Origin: Pagrus major
Lineage: Eukaryota; Chordata; Actinopteri; Spariformes; Sparidae
Length of the DNA stretch: 64,000 nt
Reading direction: 5' to 3'
NCBI RefSeq assembly: GCF_040436345.1
Contig: NC_133220.1
Coordinates: 3,403,423-3,467,422 of the forward strand
Shown here: piece by piece, positions 34,540 through 46,075 of the stretch
How positions within the stretch are numbered: position 1 is the first letter of the stretch
How the letters are laid out: every line of letters begins with the position of its first letter
Notes under the pieces: model-generated
Databases searched by the model: none
Seen by the model: only the letters and a program-made list of their open reading frames with translations
Told to the model about the DNA's origin: nothing
Program-made: the position numbers and the translations under genes

Positions 34540-35706
34540 CTGGCAGCTGTTTCTTCTCAGGACTTTGTCAGCAGGATTGAGAACAGGGACTTGATCTTCT
34601 GCTGCCGGAGGAAACAGCTGCTGATGAGGTCAAAGCATCTGAGAGAGAAACAGCTCCATGTTTTATTTACTCTCATTTATTTATTCTTACAGCTGGAGCG
34701 TTAACTGTTCATGCACCTGCACCAGGTGTGTTGTTTCATCGAGCAGCCACAGGAAGTGAAATCTGTCAGAGACGTTAGCGCCACCTGCTGCTGTTTGACT
34801 GAAGTGTTTTGAGCTGCTTCTGTTTGTGTGTCAGGTTGAATGATGACATGAATCTCAGGAGGACAAACACACTCAGTGAGGCTGTTTTACACTTTTATGG
34901 AGAACTGATTGTGATGTGTGTTGTTGTGGCATCATTGCTGCTGCAGATGTGTGTGTCTGAGTGTGTGTTTGGTGTTTGTGCCTCACACAGCTCTCTTCTG
35001 GAGAAGAAGGGTGATGTTAGCTGAAACACAGAACTGACTGAATAACTCTGGCTGATGAAATACTCTGACAAACAAAGGCTGCTTTCAGAAGACTTCAACA
35101 GATCGAAGTTTCACTGCTCATCTCAAAGGACCTTTAGTAGATTATTACAGAGAGACAGCTGTGTGTGTGTCACAGTGTGAAAACTACTGACAGGGATTGT
35201 TCCTGTCCTCAGCTGACTGCAGAGTCAGTGAACTACATCGTCTCATCAACACACGTCACCAACACCAACATGGAGCCAACTGGGCTCAGAAAAGGTCGTG
35301 AGAAAGATGAAAATCACAGTAAATCTGCTCAGTTGGACTTATTCCAATATGGAACTTATTCATTCACAAACATTTATGCCCTTTCTTTCCTGAATGTTTG
35401 TGAATTCATGACATGTCTATAAATGATACATTTTCTTATTTAGCTTTCAGTCCATGTCATTTTTTATAATGCTTTAAAAATTGAGATATTGAGTTTAGCA
35501 AACCTAAATTTTAAGTGTCCCAGATTATCAAATCAAATTCAGACACATTTTATTATTTTTTTTATTTTTATTTTGCACAATGCTCACTGATAGATGAGGC
35601 AGATCTCCTCTGGGTTTGATATCTACATGTTTTCTTCTGGTGTGATCTTAAAACATCTTCAGGGTTGCAGAAAGGTATCGTGTGTTTAGTGCGTTAGATT
35701 GATATC
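34540..35706. other. unique insert between genes C and D
   Basis: Replaces the spacer seen between A and B from the point CCAGACCTGCTG. No gene recognised. The spacer resumes near 36790 after the foldback element. Confidence 0.45.
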
Positions 35707-35975
35707 ACAAATGTACGGTGGCCGGGAGGTGCAAACCAAGATTACAAAATGTGAAACACTTTTACAAAGCTTGAGACAAATTTACATTTTAGAAAACATT
35801 TTTACATATCATAAAACAAAATTACATTACCATAACACATTTACAAGTCCCAAAACAAATTTACGAATATCAACCATCAACCGGAAAGGGAATGTGCCAA
35901 CTCCGGGGTTGAACCGGAAGTGATCACGGGGAACAGCCAATACGAGTTTTCCGATAGAGTTCATGGACAGCTAAG

Positions 35976-36128
35976 ATGGACAGTGATCCAGTGATGTTTT
36001 GCCCGTTTTGTGGACAACGTTTGAGCCGTTTAATGCGGTTTTGTTTTTCGTGTGGTTGGTCTTTAGAGTTTTTATGGGGCATAGAACAGACTGACGGACC
36101 AGATATGCTGCAGCACACAGTATTTTAA
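35976..36128 (+). pseudogene. zinc-ribbon peptide inside the foldback element
   Basis: A 50-codon frame from ATG reads MDSDPVMFCPFCGQRL, then RFCFSCGW, a CxxC...CxxC zinc-ribbon pattern, ending in TAA. It lies directly before a helix-turn-helix-like frame and overlaps it by a few bases. Probably the N-terminal domain of a transposase or integrase-like protein whose rest is lost. Function inferred from context only. Confidence 0.45.
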
Positions 36129-36351
36129 TGAGGGACACTCGTACGCTGTCATCGTGGATATGATGTCCAGTTTACACGGTGTTCACATCAGCTTGAGGTC
36201 TCTGAAAACCAAACTGAATGAAGCCGGGTTATATTCTGGTCCGTCCGTCTGGTCCATGTCATTTAAAAACTCGAGAGACCAACCACACGAAAAACAAAAC
36301 CGCGTTAAGCGGCTCATGTGTTTGCCACAAAACGGGCAAAACATCACTTGA
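36121..36351 (+). pseudogene. helix-turn-helix fragment inside the foldback element
   Basis: Frame reading YFNEGHSYAVIVDMMSSLHG then HISLRSLKTKLNEAGLY, like the N-terminal DNA-binding region of integrase-core (DDE) proteins in fish genomes. Continues into the right inverted arm without a catalytic domain. One frame off from the preceding zinc ribbon. Confidence 0.45.
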
Positions 36352-36924
36352 TCGCTGTCAGAGAATTTCTAATATTGTCGTGGTCGTGGACTGGCTCTGT
36401 TGCTGTCATGGATCACTGTCCATCTTGGCTGTCCATAAACTCTATCAACGAAAACTCGTATTGGCTGTTTCCCGTGATCACTTCCGGTTCAACCCCGGAG
36501 TTGGCACATTCCCTTTCCGGTTGATGGTTGATATTTGTAAATTTGTTTCGGGACTTGTAAATTTGTTTTGCCGTTTGTAAAAGTGTTTCGTGTCTTGTTA
36601 ATTTGTTTTCTGAAATGTAAATTTGTTTCGGGAGTTGTAAATGTGTTATGGTAATGTAATTTTGTAAATGATAAGTAAAAATGTTTTCTAAAATGTAAAT
36701 TTGTCTCAAGCTTTGTAAAAGTGTTTCACATTTTGTAATCTTGGTTTGCACCTCCCGGCCACCGTACAAATGTCTCCAGAGTCAAATGTTCAAATAATGT
36801 CCCAGATGATCAAAATTCACCTGCAGATATTTGTTATTAATGGAGACAAAGTCAAAAATTGTCAGAAAAATGAAAACCTAGAATAAAGTACAGACACCTG
36901 AAAAAATACAGTTACAAAGTAACA

Positions 36925-37124
36925 AAGTATTTGTACTTCGTTACTTCCCTCCTCTCAGTGGCCAACACCCAGACAAAATGCGATGGCAGCTGCAGGCCTG
37001 GTGATGGCGCTTTTATTCTGAAATATTAGTACCGGAAGTGCCGCAGCTTCAGGCTGAGGAGCAGAAACAGGTTGTGATGAACCAGTCAGGGTGTTGAGGA
37101 GTGTGTGAAGCTCCGTCATATAGA
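36925..37124 (+). promoter_or_regulatory. orphan C-type promoter / 5' UTR upstream of gene D
   Basis: Same as at 5400, with ACCGGAAGT at 37031-37039. Breaks off at AGAGA into the BEL relic. Duplicate of the arrangement upstream of gene B. Confidence 0.6.
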
Positions 37125-37756
37125 GATTTACGAGAGCATAATTGGTACGAGTGCTTCAAAGTTGCTGGAACTGTGGGAAGTTAACAGCCAAGGCGAGGGA
37201 CCCTTTGCTGTTAAAACCCTGTTGGGGTGGGTTGTTAGTGGCACATGTGAGGACTGGAAAGGCGACCTTGATGATGACTGCTGTCATTTTGCCACTTTAA
37301 ACAGAATAACTGTCAAGTCACTTGAGCAGCTGTTGAAGAAGCAGTACGAACGTGATTTCAATGAGAGAGTTGATGAGGACCAAGAAGAAATATGAAGAGA
37401 GGAGGCAAAATTCATTGAAATTATGGAGCAATCTGTGAAGTTGCAAGATGGACATTACGGTTTGTAGCTGCCTTTCAGAAACCAAGAAGTGGAGAAAAAC
37501 AAAACAAGAAAAAAAAAAGATAAAGGGGAAAAAAAAGTGGAGCGAACCAAAATGTAATCTTGCAACAGGGAACATTATTTTGATCTCAGATGCCACTGCC
37601 ACCAGAAATTCCTGGATGATTGGGAAAGTAATCAAAACTTTCCCTGACAAATCAGGCATCATCAGATCTGTTCAAATTCAAATAAAGACGAATATTATTG
37701 AGAGACCAGTGACAAAACTGTGTCTGTTGGTAGAAAAGGGTAAACTTTCTGTATGA
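37125..37756 (+). mobile_element. BEL/Pao relic, internally deleted
   Basis: Second copy of the 5590 relic with the same internal deletion. Its first frame is longer (to 37395) because the TAG of the B copy is a sense codon here. Ends with the DUF5641-like RPVTKLCLL stretch. Confidence 0.75.
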
Positions 37757-37893
37757 CATTGTTATGTTATTTCATTTATTTGATTGTTTTGAGTTTTACC
37801 TTTATGGCTCCATGTGTGTACATAATTGTAATTGTTATGTCTTGTACGGTGTGTCAGCTGTTCCCTCTTTACCTGAACTGTCACACCTCGTGT

Positions 37894-38125
37894 ACCTGGA
37901 GGTGATAAGATTTGGCTCATTTACCTGGAGGTGATAAGATTTGGCTCATTTACCTGGAGGTGATAAGATTTGGCTCATTTACCTGGAGGTGATAAGATTT
38001 GGCTCATTTACCTGGAGGTGATAAGATTTGGCTCATTTACCTGGAGGTGATAAGATTTGGCTCGTTTACCTGGAGGTGGTAAGATTTGGCTCGTGTACCT
38101 GGAGGTGATAAGATCTGGCTGCATT
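37894..38125 (+). repeat. 29-bp minisatellite, 8 units
   Basis: Same unit as at 6406. More homogeneous here: the first five units all end CATTT. Confidence 0.9.
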
Positions 38126-38312
38126 CAGGCTGCAGAGGAGGGGTTGTGATGGTGAGCTGCTCCAGCTCTAACCTGCACCTGAAGTCACTGTTTTCTTTCT
38201 AATCAGACCTGACTGTTGCAACACATCAGCGATTACGTGACTCATATTTCCGAGGAAAATGTGGGTGAGGTGTCTGAATGTGTTTGTTTGGATTTTTCAA
38301 TGAAAAGCTGAA

Positions 38313-38500
38313 AGGCAAGGCAAGTTTATTTGTATAGCACAATTCAGACACAAGGCAACTCAAAGTGCTTTACAGGCAGTTACAGTAAAAGCATTTTAAA
38401 AAAACATTAAAACAAGTTAAGAGATAGGAAAGTAGGCTTAAATAAAATAAAAGTTACAGTGCTGTTCAAAACCTAAAAAGCAATTAAAAAACATTAAAAC
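38313..38500. repeat. dispersed fish repeat
   Basis: Counterpart of 6845-7020 with a short deletion. Confidence 0.4.
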
Positions 38501-38929
38501 AAAACATTAAAACAAGTTAAGAAATAGGAAAGTAGGCTAAAATAGAATAGGTTTCCTACGCCAGCTTCCTGGTTTTTGCTGGATTTACCTCCCATTGTTC
38601 TACTTGTCACTCGTCCCAATAGGCCGTGTGTGTGTGGGTGAGTGTGAGTCAGTTCCTGTTTGAGAAGGCTGCTATATTCCCAGAAACTCGTCTCCTGCAA
38701 ACATTACCTCGTGGTTTCACTGTAAGAAGATAAGGATTGAAAGTAAACCAATAAAAAAGTATCTATTTTATTGTAATGGTTCTCATAAATGCTGCTCAGT
38801 GGTTCCAACATGCTCATGCCTGCCCACTGTGGGAAGGTGTGTGTTAACTGAGGGCAGTGTGGGCAGAGGTAAAGAGCAGTTTTGCCCTTTGGAGTCTCAC
38901 TGTTGGTTTTACCACCTCTCCTTTCCAGC

Positions 38930-40622
38930 TCCTTTCAAAACAACTACAGTAAAGCCACTCCTAAAGAAATCCGCTCTAGACTCGGCTGACATCTGAAACT
39001 ACAGACCTGTATCTCTTCTCTCATTTCTCTCTAAAACCCTGGAACGTGCCGTCTACAACCAACTGTCCTCCTACCTTTCGCAAAACGACCTCCTTGACCC
39101 TAATCAGTCAGGCTTCAGGACTGCCCACTCCACTGAGACGGCCCTCTTCACAGTGACTGAGTCGCTCCGGGCCGCCAGAGCCTCGTCCCACTTGTCAGTC
39201 CTCATCCTCCTCGACTTATCCTCTGCGTTTGACAAAGTCAACCACCAAATCCTCCTCTCCACTTTGGCCAAACTTGGCATCGCTGACTCTGCTTCAACCT
39301 GGCTCGCATCATACCCGACAGAACGCACCTTTCAGGTCATGTGGAATGGCTCCTTGTCCAAACCCTGCTCCCTGGAAACTGGTGTCCCTCAAGGCTCAGT
39401 ACTAGGACCGCTTCTGTTTTCACTATACACTAGATCACTAGGCTCTGCAATCGCATCACATGGATTCTCTTACCACTGTTATGCTGACGACACCCAGCTG
39501 TTCCTCTCCTTTCCCCCATCCTCCAACACCCACGTTGCCACGCGCATCTCAGAATGTCTAGCAGACATCTCCGCTTGGACAACTGCCCATCATCTCAAGC
39601 TCAACCTTAGTAAAACTAAACCCCTCTTCATCCCGGGGGAAAGACTGCCCTCACATGGACCTGTCAGTCACTGTCGAGGACGTCACAGTATCGCCTTCAT
39701 CGACTGCGAGGAACCTGGGTGTAATCCTCGACGACGAACGATCCTGCACCCCCAACATCACCGCGGTGGCCCGATCCTGCAGATTTGCCCTCTACAACAT
39801 CTGCAGGATCCAGTCTTTCCTCACAAAGGAAGCGACGCAACTCCTGGTTCAAACGCTGGTCATCTCCCGCCTCGACTACTGCAACTCGCTCTTGTCTGGA
39901 CTCCCAGCCTCTGCGACTAAACCGTTGCAACGTATCCAGAACGCTGCAGCGCGCCTTGTTTTCAATCTACCTAAACTCTCCCATGTGACCCCCCTCCTCC
40001 GCTGTGACCTCCACTGGCTTCCTGTTGTGGCCCGCATCAGATTCAAGACCATGGTGCTGGCCTTCAAGGCCGTCAACCGAACTGCACCCATCTACTTCCA
40101 AACACTGATCAGACCACACGCCCCTGCGCGAGCACTTCACTCTACTACATCAGCTGGCCGGCTGGTACCGCCATCGCTAAGAGCAAACAAAGACCACCCA
40201 GCGAAATCCCGACTCTTCTCTGTTCTGGCACCTCAGTGGTGGAACGAACTCCTGACCAATGTCAGGACAGCAGAGTCACTCGCAATCTTTCGCAAAAGAC
40301 TCAAGACTCACTTGTTCAGACTTCACCTCGACACCGCATAGCATGAGATGACTCCCTCCCCCCCACCAACTCCCCCCCCCCCAAAAAAAAACACAAAAAA
40401 ACCCCAAACATCATATGCACTTGTATGTTCCTAACTCTAGCACTTACATCGTAGCACTTATGAAAGGTATCCTTGTTAAATAGCAGCTTCTTTGCTCAGA
40501 AGAGGGCTTAAATATTCTTTCTATCTTTTCTACTTTATCAACAGTGATATGTTGTGTTTTCTTTCTTGTGACAAATGTACGCGTCTGCTAAATGCCCTAA
40601 ATGTAAATGTAAATGCAAATGT
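38930..40622 (+). mobile_element. L2-like LINE, dead copy 1 near gene D
   Basis: Same 5'-truncated RT fragment as 7470 ([27 protein letters not shown]). Unique lesion: TGA in place of Arg in DIRNYRP (38994-38996). Keeps [11 protein letters not shown] in frame and shares the GPVSHC frameshift. Ends in GTAAATGTAAATGCAAATGT. Confidence 0.85.
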
Positions 40623-41822
40623 ATCAACATTTTGTGTCAGTGTGTTCAACTGAACTGAGTTTAAACACACAGTATTAACTTCTGCCACGAGGAATCTCTC
40701 AATCTAACCAGTGAGATAAAGACTTAGTTTGACGGTGTTGTGAAGCAGCGTGGGAACTTGGGAGTTGTTGTCTTCCCTGTTAAACAGCCTCCACATAGTG
40801 CTGCAGGAATGAGTCTTTAAACCCATAAATAAGTTTAGTCATAAATCGTAATGATACATTTTTGCATGTTTAGTCCCCTCTTCTCAAAGTCAGTGGGCTT
40901 TTGGTTAAATACCTGAAACATTGTCTGTGGTTAACACATGAGCTCAAGAGATTTGTATGTTTTGTTCCACAACATAAAATACATCAGTAAATAACTCATT
41001 TGCATTAAAAAACACTTATGTGTATTAAAAAGGAGCGAACACTAAACAGAGGTTTTCTGGGACATAAAACCAAATGTAAAAAACTTGATTGCAGTTGTCT
41101 CACTGATATATTTTCAATATTTAGCTCATTTTCTTCACATTTAGCTCATTTTACTCAAATCTGAGGCATAATTGTTGGATTTGTTAGTCTAAATGGGTCA
41201 CCTGGCTGTAACATTTAGATTCAACATGTTTGATGAAAAAAAGTTAAATGTTAAATCAAAATCTAACATTTAGATTTAACGCTTAACTTTTTTTTTTTTT
41301 ACATATAAACATTTTTTAACAATTTATGTTCCAGATGTGAAGAAAATTAGCTAAATATAGAAAATATCAGTTTGAAAACTGCAGTCAAATGTTTTACATC
41401 TGACACTCGATATAAAACATCATCAAGCTGAACTGGGGGAGATAATGACTCCATAAATTTGCTGACAAATCCTGAAAACAGACGCTTCTTACATGTGCAG
41501 AACTTGCCTGAGAAATCTCCTGTTTTAAAGTTTCCTTCAGTATCAAAGTAATCCACTGATAGTTGTCTGTTCATCAACAGGTTCACTGCAAACAGGAACT
41601 ACTAACAGCTAATTCGGCAAAGTTTTAATGGAGTTTTATTTCTGTTGCTTTTCCGTTTTAAAACAACAACAAGTTGTTGAGGAGAGTTTTACTGTGAAGC
41701 TCCAGAAATGTTTTGTGGACTATGAAACTTCACCTGACTTTACATCAGCATGAGGGAGGAGATGATGACTGAGTTTTTGTTTTGTTTGAGTGAACTATTC
41801 TTTTAATTGTATTTCCAACAAA
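40623..41822. other. spacer in first unit
   Basis: Counterpart of 9164-10290 with AT-rich variation at 41190-41330, including ATTTAGATTTAACG. No gene seen. Confidence 0.45.
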
Positions 41823-42182
41823 TTCACACATACTTTGCTGGTATGTGCGTGCACACAGGGCCAGCTCTTGTCAATAGACCTTGTGTGTGTGGGTGAGTGT
41901 GAGTCAGTTCCTGTTTGAGAAGGCTGCTATATTCCCAGAAACTCGTCTCCTGCATACAATACCTCGTGGTTTCACTGTAAGAAGATAAGGATTGAAAGTA
42001 AACCAATAAAAAAGTATCTATTTTATTGTAATGATTCTCATAAATGCTGCTCAGTGGTTCGAACATGCTCATGCCTGCCCACTGTGGGAAGGTGTGTGTT
42101 AACTGAGGGCAGTGTGGGCAGAGGTAAAGAGCAGTTTTGCCCTTTGGAGTCTCACTGTTGGGTTTACCAGCTCTCCTTTCCA

Positions 42183-43626
42183 GCTCCTTTCAAAACAGCT
42201 ACAGTAAAGCCACTCCTAAAGAAACCCGCTCTAGACTCGGCTGACATCCGAAACTACAGACCTGTATCCCTTCTCTCATTTCTCTCTAAAACCCTGGAAC
42301 GTGCCGTCTACAACCAACTGTCCTCCTACCTTTCGCAAAACGACCTCCTTGACCCTAATCAGTCAGGCTTCAGGACTGCTCACTCCACTGAGACGGCCCT
42401 CCTCACAGTGACTGAGTCGCTCCGGGCCACCAGAGCCTCGTCCCACTCGTCAGTCCTCATCCTCCTCGACTTATCCTCTGCGTTTGACAAAGTCAACCAC
42501 CAAATCCTCCTCTCCACTTTGGCCAAACTTGGCAATGCTGACTCTGCTTCAACCTGGCTCGCATCATACCCAACAGAACGCACCTTTCAGGTCATGTGGA
42601 ATGGCTCCTTGTCCAAACCCTGCTCCCTGGAAACTGGTGTCCCTCAAGGCTCAGTACTAGGACCGCTTCTGTTTTCACTATACACTAGATCACCAGGCTT
42701 TGCAAACGCATCACATGGATTCTCTTACCACTGTTATGCTGACGACACCCAGCTGTTCCTCTCCTTTCCCCCATCCTCCAACACCTATGTTGCCACGCGC
42801 ATCTCAGAATGTCTGGCAGACATCTCCGCTTGGACAACTGCGCATCATCTCAAGCTCAACCTTAGTAAAACTGAACTCCTCTTCATCCCGGGGGAAAGAC
42901 TGCCCTCACATGGACCTGTCAGTCACTGTTGAGGACATCACGGTATCGCCTTCATCGACTGCGAGGAACCTGGGTGTAATCCTCGACGACGGACTATCCT
43001 GCACCCCCAACATCACCGCGGTGGCCCGATCCTGCAGATTTGCCCTCTACAACATCTGCAGGATCCGGTCTTTCCTCACAAAGGAAGCGACGCAACTCCT
43101 TATTCAATGGCTGGTCATCTCCCGCCTCGACTACTGCAACTCGCTCTTGGCTGGACTCCCAGCCTCTGCGACTAAACCGTTGCAACGTATCCAGAACGCT
43201 GCAGCGCGCCTTGTTTTCAATCTACCCAAACTCTCCCATGTGACCCCCCTCCTCCGCTGTGACCTCCACTGGCTTCCTGTTGTGGCCGGCATCAGATTCA
43301 AGACCATGGTGCTGGCCTTCAAGGCCGTCAACCGAACTGCACCCATCTACTTCCAAACACTGATGAGACCACACGCCCCTGCGCGAGCACTTCACTCTAC
43401 TACATCAGCTGGCCGGCTGGTACCGCCATCGCTAAGAGCAAACAAAGCCCGCCCAGTGAAATCCCGACTCTTCTCTGTTCTGGCACCTCAGTGGTGGAAC
43501 GAACTCCCGACCAATGTCAGGACAGCAGAGTCACTCGCCATCTTTCACAAAAGACTCAAGACTCACTTGTTCAGACTTCACCTCAACACCGCATAGCATG
43601 ACATGACTCCCTCCCCACCCCCCAAC

Positions 43627-43659
<33 letters not shown>

Positions 43660-43889
43660 GCAAAAAAAACCCAAACATCATATGCACTTGTATGTTCCTA
43701 ACTCTAGCACTTACATCGTAGCACTTATGAAAGGTATCCTTGATAAATGGCAGCTACTTTGCTCAGAAGAGGGCTTAAATATTCTTTCTATCTTTTCTAC
43801 TTTATCAACGGTGATATGTTGTGTTCTCTTTCTTGTGACAAATGTACGCGTCTGCTAAATGCCCTAAATGTAAATGTAAATGCAAATGT
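42183..43889 (+). mobile_element. L2-like LINE, dead copy 2 near gene D
   Basis: Best-preserved LINE fragment: open from before FKTATVKPLLKK through YADDTQLF to the shared frameshift, stop at 42930-42932. The C-terminal frame (LVISRLDYCNSLLAGLP) then ends HLNTA at 43596. A 26-base C run lies at 43626-43651. Confidence 0.85.
43626..43651 (+). repeat. poly(C) tract
   Basis: 26 consecutive C after the LINE stop codon. The other two copies have shorter, mixed C/A runs. Length may be affected by sequencing error. Confidence 0.8.
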
Positions 43890-45372
43890 ATCAACATTTT
43901 GTGTCAGTGTGTTCAACTGAACTGAGTTTAAACACACAGTATTAACTTCTGCCACGAGGAATCTCTCAATCTAACCAGTGAGATAAAGACTTAGTTTGAC
44001 GGTGTTGTGAAGCAGCGTGGGAACTTGGGAGTTGTTGTCTTCCCTGTTAAACAGCCTCCACATAGTGCTGCAGGAATGAGTCTTTAAACCCATAAATAAG
44101 TTTAGTCATAAGTCGTAATAATACATTTTTGCATTTTTTGTCCCCTCTTCTCAAAGTCAGTGGGCTTTTGGTTAAATACCTGAAACATCGTCTGTGGTTA
44201 ACACATGAGCTCAAGAGATTTGTATGTTTTGTTCCACAACATAAAATACATCAGTAAATAACTCATTTGGATTAAAAACCCACTTATGTGTATTAAAAAG
44301 GAGTGAACACTAAACAGAGGTTTTCTGGGACATAAAACCAAATGTAAAAAACTTGATTGCAGTTTTCTCACTCATATATTTTCAATATTTAGCTCATTTT
44401 CTTCACATTTAGCTCATTTTCCTCAAATCTGAGGCATAATTGTTGGATTTGTTAGTTAAATGTTGCATCTTAATGGGTCACCTGTAATATTTAGATTTAA
44501 TATTTACAATTAATATTTAGATTTAACGCTTTTAATTTTTTAACAATTTGTCTCAGATGTGAAGAAAATTAGCTAAATATAGAAAATATCAGTTTGAAAA
44601 CTGCAGCAATTTTTTTTACAGCTGAACTGGGGGAGATAATGACTCCATAAATTTGCTGACAAATCCTGAAAACAGACGCTTCTTACATGTGCAGAACTTG
44701 CCTGAGAAATCTCCTGTTTTTAAGTTTCCTTCAGTCTCAAAGTAATCCACTGATAGTTGTCTGTTCATCAACAGTTTCACTGCAAACAGGAACTACTAAC
44801 AGCTAATTCGGCAAAGTTTTAATGGAGTTTATATTTCTGTTGCTTTTCCATTTTAAAACAAGTCTCCAGCTACTTCAGTTGAGGAGAGTTTTACTGTGAA
44901 GCTCCAGAAATGTTTTGTGGACTATGAAACTTCACCTGACTTCACATCAGCATGAGGGAGGAGATGATGACTGAGTTTTTGTTTTATTTGAGTGAACTGT
45001 TCCTTTAACTATATTTCCAACAAACCACTGTGATGTTTGTGTTGCCTGAATATGAGGAGGGAAACTGGGAATTTCTTCTACATTAGTGTTTTTGTGTGAA
45101 ATGTTTTGTGGACTGTGAAACTTGGGGCTGAGTTACACTCTTCATTACAGCCTGTTTCTTTCAACACGTCTGGAGCGGATCTTTTATTTGCTTGTGTTGG
45201 AGGAACTGCAGAGATGTTTCACTGCTGCTGATCAGGTCGCAACAGGTCAGGAAGAGAAGCAGCTTTGACACATTAACAGCTGAAGCTGAATTTGAGGCTG
45301 TAAAGTTGATTATTTTATACACAGCTTTAATGTTAGTGTGAAGACAAAGTGCAGTTGTGTGCATGAGTCATA
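43890..45372. other. spacer before the gene D promoter
   Basis: Counterpart of 9164-10640. No gene seen. Confidence 0.45.
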
Positions 45373-45568
45373 GTGTAAATATATGGTGATGACGCTTTTA
45401 CTGTTTTATTGTGAAGGTTTGTACCGGACGTGTTGCAGCTCTCACTGCCTGCAGGCTGAGGAGCAGTAACAGGTTGTGATGAACCAGTCAGGGTGTTGAG
45501 GAGTGTGTGAAGCTCCGTCATATAGAGACACCATCAGTGTGGTGAAGTCCTCAGAGGACATCACAACT
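45373..45568 (+). promoter_or_regulatory. promoter / 5' UTR of gene D
   Basis: B-type promoter. At the ETS position it reads ACCGGACGTG, intermediate between ACCGGAAGTG of C/E and ACCTGACGTG of B, so the GGAA core is absent. Confidence 0.45.
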
Positions 45569-46032
45569 ATGGAGCTTCTTCCTCTCGTGTGTCTCTGTCT
45601 GCTGAGCTGCTCTGGAGAAACGTCTGCTGCTGGAGACGGTAAGAAAACTGATCATCACTCACTGACAGTTTTTAATTCTCACTTTATTTCATCTGAACAG
45701 TGGAACAATGTGGAAACATGCTGGATGTTCATCTTCTTCTCCTGGTGTTATAAAGCTGAAGAGTTTCCAGCTCAATACATTTTGTAAAATTCAAACACAA
45801 AGCTCAATAACAAAAACCTAATAAACTATTTTTATTATTTGGTTGTAGTCCTCCTCTCTCTGACACTCACACTCATTTTTTTTGACAATGTAGTAACACC
45901 TGTTTGTGTGGTTGTAGTCAGTACTGGTGAGGAGACATCGTCTGATAAATGATAAGAGCTGATCGCAGGTCTATTCACCCAAACAGACAGAAAACTTAAC
46001 TGTACATCAGCCTCAAGATTAACAACCTGCAC

Positions 46033-46075
<43 letters not shown>

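Larger units (their letters stand above)
35715..36765. mobile_element. long-inverted-repeat (foldback) DNA element
   Basis: Starts ACGGTGGCCGGGAGGTGCAA and ends with its exact reverse complement. Flanked on both sides by ACAAATGT (35707-35714 and 36766-36773), an exact 8-bp target duplication. The arms extend several hundred bases inwards with small differences and repeated AAATTTACA motifs. The central 36075-36260 is unpaired. Contains remnants of coding sequence. The 8-bp duplication suits hAT or P-type elements, but the end sequence is not typical of hAT. Confidence 0.8.
38640..41823 (+). repeat. first unit of a 3.25-kb local tandem duplication
   Basis: The segment from GAGTGTGAGTCAG (38640) to ATTTCCAACAAA (41823), including an L2 LINE and spacer, recurs from 41895 onward at an offset of 3255 bases. 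About 70 bases of unmatched sequence lie at the junction. The gene B region has one unit only. Confidence 0.75.

Noticed and set aside
42700-43596. Second intact protein overlapping the LINE reverse transcriptase
   Set aside because: Its first part is an out-of-frame shadow. Its second part is the C-terminal RT segment after a frameshift shared by all three copies.
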